This document shows, in pieces, positions 53,721-60,960 of a stretch of DNA of 60,960 bases; position 1 is the stretch's first letter; every line of letters starts with the position of its first letter. A program made the translations under genes and the position numbers. The notes beneath the pieces are model-generated. The model made no database searches. It was given only the letters and a program-made list of their open reading frames with translations, and had not been told where the DNA came from. Source of the stretch: Candidatus Cybelea sp. (GTDB taxonomy: Bacteria; Vulcanimicrobiota; Vulcanimicrobiia; Vulcanimicrobiales; Vulcanimicrobiaceae); the NCBI GenBank assembly GCA_036489315.1, contig DASXFZ010000058.1, positions 1 to 60,960 on the forward strand. Direction: 5' to 3'.

Positions 53721-54110
53721 TCAGTAGACCGGCTGCATGGCTACTGCAACAAAGCCAAAAGCGCTGTTAGATAATACCAAATTCCGGTCAAAGAGGTGCA
53801 CGTCAAACGAAACCACAGAGCCGGAACAGGTTGGTTCGACACGGCTTAGAATTGCGTGGTGGACGCCTTCCAGGACCAAAGCAGCGCAGTTAATCCTTCC
53901 AAAATAGTTCTGCTCGAACGTAAGCACGTATTCGCCACGCTGTGGATGCGTCACTGTGAAGTCCTGTCCGGCGAGGATTTTGCCATCGTGGCTAATTAGC
54001 CCCGATGCTGACGCAGTGATATAGCCCGTGTTGCGATGGATATTAGCCGCCGACGCATAGCCCCCTAGCCCAATGACTAAACCAAGGATAAGGAAAATAA
54101 ACCTTTGCAT
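53721..54110 (-). CDS. secreted protein of unknown function
   Basis: A 129-residue protein with a clear signal peptide (MQRFIFLILGLVIGLGGYAS followed by A-A-N, cleavage near residue 22). The mature part is about 107 residues, rich in beta strands (GYITASASGLISHDGKIL, GEYVLTFEQNYFG, SVVSFDVHLFD), with two cysteines that may pair. No family is recognised. It starts with ATG 54110 in an AT-richer stretch than its neighbours, which fits the accessory island. It is divergent from the SDR epimerase gene. Confidence 0.6.
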   Translation of the reverse strand: MQRFIFLILGLVIGLGGYASAANIHRNTGYITASASGLISHDGKILAGQDFTVTHPQRGEYVLTFEQNYFGRINCAALVLEGVHHAILSRVEPTCSGSVVSFDVHLFDRNLVLSNSAFGFVAVAMQPVY

Positions 54111-54325
54111 TTAACGAGCCATCCTTTCGTCGAAGTCGAGTTGCGGAGGGTCATATTTGTCGCTCAGGCCCGGAACGCCTAGACGTCACCGGTGGACGCG
54201 TCCGGGTTCCCGTCGTTCGGTCAGCGACGGGCGCACCGGCAGGCCCCTGAGCGCGAGAGACTCTGTGACCGGCAGACGGACACTCGGTGCATACGCGGCG
54301 GCAAAAGCCGAGTCTAAATAACCCG

Positions 54326-55264
54326 ATGGACAATTCAACACTTGGTTCGATCGCGCTTTTCGGCGCGGCCGGTGCGATCGGTCACTCGCTAGCCTCGGAG
54401 CTGCAATCGCTCGGCATTCCGTATCGTGCAGTAGGGCGTGACCCCGAACGTCTTCGCGGCGACTTTCCGGGCGCTGCAATCGCAACGGCGGACTTCTTCA
54501 CCAAGGAAGGCGTGGGAGACGCCGCCGCCGGCATCGATACGATCTTCTATCTCGCCGGCGCGCCGTACACCGAGTTTTTCAAGCACCCGATAATGGTGCG
54601 CAACGCCCTCGACGCGGCGCGGGCGCCCGGCGTGAAGCGCTTCGTGCACGTCACGCCGGTTTATAGTTACGGGCCGCCGCTCGCGCGCCCGGTTCCCGAA
54701 AGCCAACCGCACGTTCCGAGTACTCGCAAGGGCCGCTTTCGGCTAGAGCAAGAGCAAGCCGTGCTCCAACGAAACGCACCCGGCTTCGCGACGATGGTCG
54801 TGCACCTGCCCGATTTCTATGGTCCGCACGCCGAACTCAGTTACGCCAACGCCTTCGTGCGCGAGGCGTTGAGCGGAAAGACGGCCTCGTTTATCGGCCC
54901 GCTCGACGTACAGCGTGAATTCCTGTTCGTGCCCGATGCCGCGGCACCGCTGCTCGCCCTCGCCGCTCTCGACGATGCCTACGGGCGGTGCTGGAATCTT
55001 GGCGGCGAATCCATCGGCGCACGCGATTTCGCCAATGCCGTCTTCGCGGCGCTCGGCAAGCCGCCGAAGTATCGTTCGGTGCCGAAGTGGGTGCTGCAGA
55101 TCGCCGGCATCGGAATGCCGCTAATGCGTGAAGTCGCGGAGATGTACTACCTCTTCGATAGCGGCTTCACGCTCGACGATGCGGCGCTGCGCGCGCGCCT
55201 CGGCGAATGGAGGAAGACGCCGCTTGCCGACGGTATCGCGCAGACGACTGCCTGGATGCGTTGA
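54326..55264 (+). CDS. NAD(P)-dependent epimerase (extended SDR family)
   Basis: A 312-residue Rossmann-fold protein of the NAD-dependent epimerase/dehydratase type. The dinucleotide motif ALFGAAGAIGHSLASEL is at about residues 9-25. FYLAGAPYTEFFKHPIMVRN and the VHLPDFYGPHA region are typical of extended SDRs. The YxxxK tyrosine is not clear in its usual place. ATG 54326 gives MDNSTLGSIALFG; an upstream in-frame ATG at 54287 adds only non-conserved residues. The substrate is not determined. Its stop is three bases from the convergent DUF5916 gene. Confidence 0.82.
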   Translation: MDNSTLGSIALFGAAGAIGHSLASELQSLGIPYRAVGRDPERLRGDFPGAAIATADFFTKEGVGDAAAGIDTIFYLAGAPYTEFFKHPIMVRNALDAARAPGVKRFVHVTPVYSYGPPLARPVPESQPHVPSTRKGRFRLEQEQAVLQRNAPGFATMVVHLPDFYGPHAELSYANAFVREALSGKTASFIGPLDVQREFLFVPDAAAPLLALAALDDAYGRCWNLGGESIGARDFANAVFAALGKPPKYRSVPKWVLQIAGIGMPLMREVAEMYYLFDSGFTLDDAALRARLGEWRKTPLADGIAQTTAWMR

Positions 55265-55267
55265 GGC

Positions 55268-57514
55268 TTACGTACCGGCGTCGGCGCCTTCGTGCAGAAC
55301 GAACTTCACGATCAGCCGATTGAGCGTGGCGCCGGCAGCGGGGCTGCCGTAATTCACGTAGAGTTCGTTGCCGGCGGCGAAGCGCTGGTGATACGCGAGC
55401 GCGAGGTTGTTGCCGATCTGGGTCGCGAATCCGCCGTAGCCGTTGATGTCGCGCAGCTCGAGGCTAAAGCTGCTGTCGCTGCTGATGTTATAGCCGAGCG
55501 AGACGCGCCGCAGCCATTGCGAATCGAGCGTTCCGTTGGTGAGCGACCGCTCGTAGGTTCCATCGTACTCGAGGCCGAGGCTGAGGCGGCGCGTGAGCGG
55601 GCGGCTCGTTACGATCGAAAATAAGTGGACGTAGTTGTCGCCGAACGGCCCCCAAGAATAGTTCGTGTCGATCGGAGAAGGCGTGCCGTCGCGGTAGCCG
55701 ACGGGGACCTGATAGAGGTTGAAGGGCTGCGTGACGCCGTCGAGATAGCACGGATAGCCCGTGAAACTCGATTGATACAGGATTGGGCCGCTGCAACCAG
55801 GGCCCGCCGGAACGCCGTACGATCGAAGTTGCCCGACCTGCTCGCCGATTCCGTTGAAAGAGAACTGGTTCTTGAAGACGCTGTTGAAGAAAAGCTGCGT
55901 GTCGGCTTGATGCACGGCACCCGATTCGTCGATAAAGCGATCCGCGGTGAGGAAGATCGACCAGTTCTTGATCGCGGGCGACGCGCCGGTGAGGTTGGTG
56001 TAAAACGTCGGGCCGCGGATATCGGAGTTTGCAGTGAAACCGTCGATCGGGTCGTAGTTCGGCGAAACGTCGAAGTAGCCGCCGTTGATCTCGAAGTTAT
56101 TCTTGTGTCGGTCGATCCAGAACTGTCCGAGGTTGGCGTGTCCCTGCGGGACCCAGCTCCCGTTCTCGAACGAATAATCGGCGTAATAGATCATCCCGTT
56201 TTGAAGATCGCGCGCTTCCACGCCGTTCTCGATCGTCGTATCGCTGCCGGAGACGCTGTGATTGGCGAAGACGCCGTCGCTCCAATAGATGAACGAACCG
56301 TTCGGCATCGCGTGCTCGTAACCGTAGGCTTGATCGGAGAACGTGTTGTTGCTCGTTTGGTCGTAGCCGTGAAACGTCAGCGCCCCGAAGCTCTGGTAGT
56401 TGCCGAAGGTTCCCTCCATCTTCGCGCCGCTATCGAACGGCCCGACCGACGGAGAGTAGAAGACGAGATTCGGCGCCGTCGAGGCCGGCCCGGTCGCCGA
56501 GCGCGGTCCCGAAGAAGCGTTGATGAAGGCCGCGCCTTGCGAGAAAAACGGCCGGTACTCGATGAGCTGGCGCTGGAACTCCTGAGGGACGATCGTCTGC
56601 TGATCGATCTCGACGTTTGAGAAATCGGGATTGAGCGTGCCGACGAAACGGATCGTCGGCGTGATCGGATAGCTGACGTCGCCGCCGAACGAGCGCACGT
56701 GCATCGGTAAGAACGTGCCGTCGGCCTGCTGGAAGAGATTACGATCTCCGCCGATGCTCGCCAAGCCGTAGAGATCGGCGCGAGGTTTTGGACGCGCCGC
56801 CGCCGAGGGCGCGAGATCGAACTGTGCGCCTGCCCAGAACCGCGTATCTTGAAAGGTCGGCCAGGTACCGCTCGCGGAGTCTCCCATGATCGTATCCCAG
56901 ACCCACGAGAGGTGCTCGCCGCGCGCCGCGATGCCGCGAACGAACTGGATGCGCCAGGTTTGCTTCCCGCCGCGCGGCACCCGTAGAACGTCGAGCGGAA
57001 TAATCAAGACCGCGCTCCACGATCCGGTGCCGACGCGGCCCGCAGATGTCCAACGGGGGCGGAAACGGACGTTTTCGTTGGCCTGTTCGTATCGGGCGCC
57101 GCGCGGCGTCGTTTCGAAATAATACGCTTGACTGCCGCCGCCGCTCGTATCGAGACCGATGCCGACGAAGTCGTCGAGGCCGAATCCAACGTCGTTGGTG
57201 GTCTGCGAGGCCGCGATCGGCACGCCGTCCTGTTCGGCTTTGAAGCCGACATAGAGATTCTTGTCATCGTAGAGCAGATACGCCGTAGTGGTATAGCGTG
57301 ACGGCTGTCGCGTCGTCACGTTCTGCCACGGCCCGTGTTCGGGAACTTCGCCGGCAGCCCAGGCCGGATCGGCCAGCGTCGGATCCAGCGTCAGCGGATG
57401 CGCCGCGCGCGCAACGGGAAAGGAGAAACTCGCGGGAACGGCAGCGCGAGCCGGCGCGCACACCACCGCAAGCGCAAAGCCGATGCAAAGGCCAATTCGA
57501 AAGATGTAGCTCAC
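55268..57514 (-). CDS. CBM9-like / DUF5916 outer-membrane-type protein
   Basis: A 748-residue exported protein with a signal peptide ending near VCAPARAAV (about residue 25). Residues about 40-230 form a CBM9-like carbohydrate-binding domain (LDPTLADPAWAAGEVPEHGP, YDDKNLYVGFKA, WSAVLIIPLDVLRV). It is followed by DUF5916, a large predicted beta-barrel with FVGTLNPDFSNVEIDQQTIV, LIEYRPFFSQGA and many alternating strands. It ends with NELYVNYGSPAAGATLNRLI and a short tail. Homologues occur in diderm bacteria. Function unknown, possibly glycan handling at the cell surface. Confidence 0.82.
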   Translation of the reverse strand: MSYIFRIGLCIGFALAVVCAPARAAVPASFSFPVARAAHPLTLDPTLADPAWAAGEVPEHGPWQNVTTRQPSRYTTTAYLLYDDKNLYVGFKAEQDGVPIAASQTTNDVGFGLDDFVGIGLDTSGGGSQAYYFETTPRGARYEQANENVRFRPRWTSAGRVGTGSWSAVLIIPLDVLRVPRGGKQTWRIQFVRGIAARGEHLSWVWDTIMGDSASGTWPTFQDTRFWAGAQFDLAPSAAARPKPRADLYGLASIGGDRNLFQQADGTFLPMHVRSFGGDVSYPITPTIRFVGTLNPDFSNVEIDQQTIVPQEFQRQLIEYRPFFSQGAAFINASSGPRSATGPASTAPNLVFYSPSVGPFDSGAKMEGTFGNYQSFGALTFHGYDQTSNNTFSDQAYGYEHAMPNGSFIYWSDGVFANHSVSGSDTTIENGVEARDLQNGMIYYADYSFENGSWVPQGHANLGQFWIDRHKNNFEINGGYFDVSPNYDPIDGFTANSDIRGPTFYTNLTGASPAIKNWSIFLTADRFIDESGAVHQADTQLFFNSVFKNQFSFNGIGEQVGQLRSYGVPAGPGCSGPILYQSSFTGYPCYLDGVTQPFNLYQVPVGYRDGTPSPIDTNYSWGPFGDNYVHLFSIVTSRPLTRRLSLGLEYDGTYERSLTNGTLDSQWLRRVSLGYNISSDSSFSLELRDINGYGGFATQIGNNLALAYHQRFAAGNELYVNYGSPAAGATLNRLIVKFVLHEGADAGT

Positions 57515-57558
57515 TGTCGAGAGGTCTCAAACCGCTGCTACACCCACGCAGCGCGCGA

Positions 57559-57570
57559 GGTTTCGAAACC
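57559..57570. promoter_or_regulatory. perfect 12-bp palindrome upstream of the DUF5916 gene
   Basis: GGTTTCGAAACC is a perfect palindrome 45-56 bases before the ATG at 57514. It could be an operator for a dimeric regulator. I saw no convincing promoter elements around it, and a chance palindrome of this length is possible. Confidence 0.3.
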
Positions 57571-57670
57571 CGATGCTTTTGCGCAATTGATTCCTATTGA
57601 TAACAGCACCGCGCGCACACCCGCGTCGCGCGTCACCCCCGTCGCGTGTCTCGACCCACATCGGTGTCAC

Positions 57671-57700
57671 CCTGAGCTTGTCGAAAGGGTTGTCGAAGGG
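57671..57700 (-). repeat. palindromic interspersed repeat, copy 2
   Basis: The plus strand reads CCTGAGCTTGTCGAAAGGG, then TTGTCGAAGGG. On the minus strand this is the CCCTTCGACAA type core shared with the copy at 19373-19406. It lies in the gap between the divergent DUF5916 and YkvA-like genes. Confidence 0.65.
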
Positions 57701-57766
57701 CGGGCGCTTGGTTGCCAGTTGCAAGCGCCATGAAACCCCGAGGCCGGCCGGGGGTACTATGTCGCG

Positions 57767-58051
57767 ATGAGACTCCTACGTTTGCTCTTCGCCGCAAAAA
57801 CGGCCATCTTTCGCACGTTTCCGCTGGTCCGCGATACTCGCGTTCCGTTATCACTCAAGCTAATCGCCGCCGCCGTTGGGCTGCTCGTGACTTCGCCGGT
57901 CGATATCTTCAGCGACATCCCGGTGCTCGGCGCGCTCGACGACGTCGCCCTGTTGACGCTTCTTTGCATGTGGTTTGTCGGTCAGGCGGCAAAGCACGTC
58001 GAGCCCGTTCCAGTGCACCGGCGCTCCGGCAGCGCGCTCGCTATTCGATAA
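57767..58051 (+). CDS. YkvA-like (DUF1232) small membrane protein
   Basis: A 94-residue protein with the DUF1232 signature SPVDIFSDIPVLGALDDVAL at about residues 43-62. Hydrophobic stretches at residues about 30-43 (LKLIAAAVGLLV) and 57-73 suit membrane insertion or attachment. It starts with ATG 57767. The family is widespread and of unknown function. It stands between the DUF5916 gene and a 430-base gap. Confidence 0.75.
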   Translation: MRLLRLLFAAKTAIFRTFPLVRDTRVPLSLKLIAAAVGLLVTSPVDIFSDIPVLGALDDVALLTLLCMWFVGQAAKHVEPVPVHRRSGSALAIR

Positions 58052-58483
58052 GCGTGATTCGCCGCGCGGCGTTGATGCTTGCGTTGATTGCGAGCGCACC
58101 GCAAGCCGCGGGGCGCCGCGCCCGACGATCTCGTTTCCGTCACACAAATTTCCGCGCCACCACACGCAGCCGCGTGACGGGTGGTTTACGGGACCACGAT
58201 TTTAAGCGGCATTCCGGTTTGATCGTCGCAGCAGCGGGCGCGGGACGCGGAGCGGCTTGGCGGCCTCGTCGAAGGCCTCGACCGGAAGACCGATCGTTCC
58301 CTGGCCATCGGGATATCACAAACCGCGCCGCGCCACCAGTGCAGTGCGCAGCGTGCCGCGCGCTAGCCGGCCTCCCGCAGTGGTATCGTCGTTAGCGGCG
58401 GTCGGCGGCTCGCGCCGTGCTAACGGGAGGAAAAGGACGACTGCGGCGACGCCGGCAAGCACTGAATACCCCTTGCAGCGCGC
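58052..58483. other. long intergenic gap, no gene recognised
   Basis: About 430 GC-rich bases lie between the YkvA-like gene and the convergent lactonase-like gene. Frames open here have unusual, arginine-rich content. No tRNA, riboswitch, RNase P or other RNA signature was recognised. A faint resemblance to an AttH/CrtC-type lipocalin in one frame near 58130-58195 was judged too weak to call a pseudogene. Confidence 0.5.
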
Positions 58484-59692
58484 TTAATCATTCGGCGATG
58501 CCGCTGCGAGGCCGAGCGCGCTGGCCGGCAGCCCGTGGGCGACGCGGGCCTTCGTCAGCCGTCCGCCCGCGCCGATGCTATACGCTCCAATCGTCCTGCT
58601 CTTCAAACTGAGGACGAAAAGAGAGCGGTCGTCGGATGAAATGGCCAGGTCGGCCGGGGTCCGACCCGTCTGAGCGCTGACGCCCTTCGGGCTCGCGAGT
58701 GTCAGGGCTCCGGCGGCATCGATCGAGTACGTCGAGATCGTGTCACTCCCCGTGTTCGATATAAAGGCGAGCTTACCGTCGTGCGTGATTACGACCCAGC
58801 ACGGCGCCGTGTTATCGTCGGGGACCAGGGCCGAAATGGGGGCCAGCGTGTTTGGCGGGGTAACGGCATACGAAGATGCGGCTCCCATCCCCGATGCGCC
58901 GCCGAACGCGTCGGAGACGACCACGATTTCTGAGCGAGGCACAAAAGCGAATCCGAAAGGCGTCATGCCGGACGCGGCATGAACGGTCGGACCCGTCGGA
59001 ATACCGTTCGCGACCGCATACGTGTCGATGTTGTTCGTTGCTTTCTCGGTGACGACCAACACCGTGCCGCTGCTGTCAAACGAAATCTCCGCTGGGCCGG
59101 CACCGCTGCCGCTGAGCGGCGCGCTCAAGTGGGGAATTCTGCGCAGCAGGCCGTTGCGGGTAATGCGAAAGCCGGCAATCGAGCTGCTCCCCTCGTTGAG
59201 CACGAAAAGCAGATCGTGATGGACGGCCAAGCTGACCGGCTGCATGCCGCCCGAGGCGATCCGGTCGATGAACTCCAGCCCATCGTCGCCGATTCGGAAG
59301 CTGCTGATCTCGTTGCTGCCCGCGTCGACGGCGAAGAGAAAGCGATTGTCACCAGCAATCGCGATGGCACCTTGAACGGTGCCGGCGACCGACGGATCGC
59401 CCAGACCGCCGGTGTCGAAGGACTGGTCGTATTTGAGTGCGCCGCCGCGGGGAACGAACGACAACACCTTGTTGCGGGAGGCACCGTTGCTCAAGGTGTA
59501 GACGACGACCCGATCAGGGCCGGTCTGTTGGGCTCTCGGTGCCCCCGCGCGCGTAAGAGACTGCGAGTTGGCGGATAAAGCCGGAGGCCCGCTTTGGTCT
59601 GACAGCGTCGCCGGCGGGCTGCCCGGCACCCCTGAGCCGGAGCACGCGCTGAGAAGCGCGACCGCTAAAGTGAGCAGGAGGGTAAATCGCAT
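58484..59692 (-). CDS. lactonase-like seven-bladed beta-propeller lipoprotein
   Basis: A 402-residue protein with a lipoprotein signal (LLLTLAVALLSACSGSG, lipobox LSAC). After a proline/serine-rich linker it forms a seven-bladed propeller of the lactonase (6-phosphogluconolactonase-like, PF10282) family. Repeats include FLFAVDAGSNEISSFRIGDD, LLFVLNEGSSSIAGFRI, VVTEKATNNIDTYAV, AFISNTGSDTISTYSIDAAG and LFVLSLKSRTIGAYSIGAGG. An AAGGAG site supports ATG 59692. Enzymatic activity is uncertain; many surface members of this family are not lactonases. Confidence 0.8.
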   Translation of the reverse strand: MRFTLLLTLAVALLSACSGSGVPGSPPATLSDQSGPPALSANSQSLTRAGAPRAQQTGPDRVVVYTLSNGASRNKVLSFVPRGGALKYDQSFDTGGLGDPSVAGTVQGAIAIAGDNRFLFAVDAGSNEISSFRIGDDGLEFIDRIASGGMQPVSLAVHHDLLFVLNEGSSSIAGFRITRNGLLRRIPHLSAPLSGSGAGPAEISFDSSGTVLVVTEKATNNIDTYAVANGIPTGPTVHAASGMTPFGFAFVPRSEIVVVSDAFGGASGMGAASSYAVTPPNTLAPISALVPDDNTAPCWVVITHDGKLAFISNTGSDTISTYSIDAAGALTLASPKGVSAQTGRTPADLAISSDDRSLFVLSLKSRTIGAYSIGAGGRLTKARVAHGLPASALGLAAASPND

Positions 59693-59895
59693 GTCGTTTC
59701 TCCTTCATCGATTTCTTCCGCAACGTCTTGGCCGCGGACGCGAGCAATACGCTCGCCAACGACCTGCGGATTACCGACGAAGCGCGATTCCTAATACAAG
59801 CTTCCGCTCGAGCGCATAAGACGTGCGAAACGATCCGTACCGCCGTAAGTCGTTCGGCACGGCCTGCGTCACGAGGCAGGTTGCCGGTCGTAGCC

Positions 59896-60702
59896 TTAGT
59901 GGTGATCTTTGCGCGGCGGGCTCTGGCGCGCGAGCAGCTCGTCGACGAGCTCGACAATGCCGTTGGCAGCCGCTTCTAAGAGCAGGCGCCCTTTTTCGGC
60001 CGTCGCCTTCGTCGGATCGCCCATTACGCCGCTCTCGCTGAGCTGACTCCAGTGCTCCATCATCGCCAGCGATCCGTCGCCCGCGATTAGGTCCGTCCAG
60101 TAATTTTTCGTCGGCCGATGGGCGATTTCGTGAACGGCGCGGCCCATGTCGACCAAATCGGGACGCAGCGCGAGATAGAGCGATGTTTCGAACTCGCACG
60201 CATGATTCATCCCGCCGACGGCCTCGGACTCGCGCAGCGATTCGACAACTTCTCGCACGCCCGGTGCCGCCCAGTAGTTGACGGCGGCGGTGAGCGCGCC
60301 CGTTGCGACGACGGAAAGACGCGCGATGACGTCGCAGAACGGCGTGTTGCTTCCGTGCCCGTTCACCATGAGGATACGGGTGAATCCATGATGCGCGACG
60401 CTCGTGCAGACGTCGACGCCGTAGTCAATCAGCGTGTGCGCGCCGATGGTGATCGCGCCGGGAAAATCCATGTGGTGGGGGCTGTAGCCGTGATTGATCG
60501 GCGGAACGAGGACGACCCGATCGGCCGCCCGCGAGGCGGCCAGCTCGCAGACGCTCGCACAGAGGAGCAAATCGGTGTCGATCGGCAGATGGTGCCCGTG
60601 ATCCTCGAGCGTCGCGATCGGCACGATGGCGACGCACGGCCGCGCTGCCGCCGCCTTCACCTCCGGCCAGGTAAGTTCGCCATAGCGATATTTTGGCGCC
60701 AT
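59896..60702 (-). CDS. creatininase-family amidohydrolase
   Basis: A 268-residue metal-dependent amidohydrolase of the creatininase/MftE family. The metal-binding N-terminal region IVPIATLEDHGHHLPIDTDL corresponds to the usual E-x-H-G-x-HLP-x3-D pattern. VNGHGSNTPFCDVIARLSVV and NHACEFETSLYLALRP with the catalytic His-Glu are also present. The substrate is unknown; creatinine, a formamide or a mycofactocin-type peptide are all possible, and no mycofactocin genes are seen. It is divergent from tRNA-Glu. Confidence 0.85.
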   Translation of the reverse strand: MAPKYRYGELTWPEVKAAAARPCVAIVPIATLEDHGHHLPIDTDLLLCASVCELAASRAADRVVLVPPINHGYSPHHMDFPGAITIGAHTLIDYGVDVCTSVAHHGFTRILMVNGHGSNTPFCDVIARLSVVATGALTAAVNYWAAPGVREVVESLRESEAVGGMNHACEFETSLYLALRPDLVDMGRAVHEIAHRPTKNYWTDLIAGDGSLAMMEHWSQLSESGVMGDPTKATAEKGRLLLEAAANGIVELVDELLARQSPPRKDHH

Positions 60703-60706
60703 CCAG

Positions 60707-60736
60707 TTGCGTTCTCGGGTCCAGGTGGGATAAACT
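60707..60736 (+). promoter_or_regulatory. candidate promoter of tRNA-Glu
   Basis: TTGCGT (60707-60712) and TAAACT (60731-60736) are separated by 18 bases and lie about 37 bases before the tRNA start. The spacing suits a sigma-70-type promoter, but the match is only moderate. Confidence 0.35.
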
Positions 60737-60772
60737 GCCGCATGTTCGAAGCCCTAAGTCTCCGAGATTCGC

Positions 60773-60847
60773 GGCGCCATCGTCTATCGGTTAGGACATC
60801 GCCCTTTCAAGGCGGAAAGACGGGTTCGATTCCCGTTGGCGCTACCA
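60773..60847 (+). tRNA. tRNA-Glu (TTC), CCA encoded
   Basis: The 75-base gene has acceptor stem GGCGCCA/TGGCGCT with a G-U first pair, anticodon arm TCGCC-CTTTCAA-GGCGG giving anticodon TTC, and T arm ACGGG-TTCGATT-CCCGT. CCA is encoded at 60845-60847. It closely resembles bacterial tRNA-Glu. An integrase-like frame reads antisense through its 3' half. Confidence 0.95.
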
Positions 60848-60960
60848 GATCCGGCCTTATTTTACTGACTTTTTTCGAAGGCACTCCCGTGATTGGCCCA
60901 CATTTGGCCCACGCGCCTTCTTCGGCGCCGACGACGAGGCGCTTTTCCGCACTCTCGAAG
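60807..60960 (-). CDS. integrase C-terminus reading into tRNA-Glu (partial at right edge)
   Basis: The open frame enters from the right edge and ends at TGA 60809-60807, inside the tRNA. Only about 51 residues are visible: FESAEKRLVVGAEEGAWAKC, then GPITGVPSKKVSKIRP, and finally DLVAPTGIEPVFPP. The APTGIEPV tail is the hallmark of tyrosine recombinases whose 3' end is antisense to a tRNA gene at the attachment site. The catalytic domain lies outside the window, so identification rests on this tail and position. Confidence 0.55.
   Translation of the reverse strand, partial: FESAEKRLVVGAEEGAWAKCGPITGVPSKKVSKIRPDLVAPTGIEPVFPP
60892..60912 (+). repeat. tandem direct repeat near tRNA-Glu
   Basis: ATTGGCCCAC is followed directly by ATTTGGCCCAC, 10-11 bases apart, 45 bases beyond the tRNA 3' end and inside the integrase-like frame. 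Placement is like the tandem pair beside tRNA-Met, so an arm-type integrase-binding site is plausible. Confidence 0.4.

Noticed and set aside
58053-58250. Possible decayed AttH/CrtC-like lipocalin gene after the YkvA-like gene
   Set aside because: Only a few residues (an FP..H...P...WFTG pattern) are suggestive, and the frame breaks; chance is likely.

Overview
This is a GC-rich, gene-dense bacterial chromosome segment, mostly housekeeping, with short gaps and many 4-bp start/stop overlaps. An outer-membrane-type DUF5916 barrel protein, several lipoproteins and the gene content fit a diderm. The taxon cannot be fixed from sequence alone. An uncultured lineage such as Eremiobacterota/WPS-2 is an unproved guess.

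Layout. 1-6.2 kb: end of a YqzL-like gene, a SpoU rRNA methyltransferase, a NUDIX hydrolase, a catalytically degenerate serine hydrolase, infC-rpmI-rplT (minus strand, infC with a non-canonical start) and rocD. 6.2-18.3 kb: an esterase, 3-methyladenine glycosylase (tag) and two related GT39-type membrane glycosyltransferases. The second closes a minus-strand operon GH125 - tricorn protease - DUF2723 glycosyltransferase - malate synthase - GT39, whose last four genes overlap by GTGA. 18.4-21.7 kb: meaB and a two-subunit B12-dependent methylmalonyl-CoA mutase. 21.7-28.1 kb: gltX-glmU and a degenerate M48 protein, convergent with prs-rplY-pth. 28.1-42.8 kb: uvrB, small membrane/secreted proteins, then HAD-uvrA-ligA-trpE-G-D-F-B-A, with no trpC. 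42.7-47.9 kb: nnr-acpS, archaemetzincin, birA, ndk, eno and tRNA-Met(CAT).

47.87-54.1 kb is an accessory island next to tRNA-Met. It holds an integrase C-terminal remnant lying antisense across the tRNA, a lipoprotein-like gene, a decayed XRE-domain regulator copy, an orphan peptide-type substrate-binding protein, a large XRE/NB-ARC regulator broken by one in-frame amber codon, and a secreted protein. A 20-bp inverted repeat made of tandem 9-mers brackets the regulator part. 54.3-60.9 kb: an SDR epimerase, the DUF5916 barrel protein, a YkvA-like protein, a lactonase-like lipoprotein, a creatininase-family amidohydrolase and tRNA-Glu(TTC). A second integrase C-terminus runs off the right edge, so another element probably begins there.

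No CRISPR array, rRNA, intact transposase or confident novel defence system was found. The most unusual items are the infC start and its overprint on rpmI, the CTG start of pth, a palindromic repeat family with one copy inside uvrA, two active-site-dead enzyme homologues, and the tRNA-linked island.
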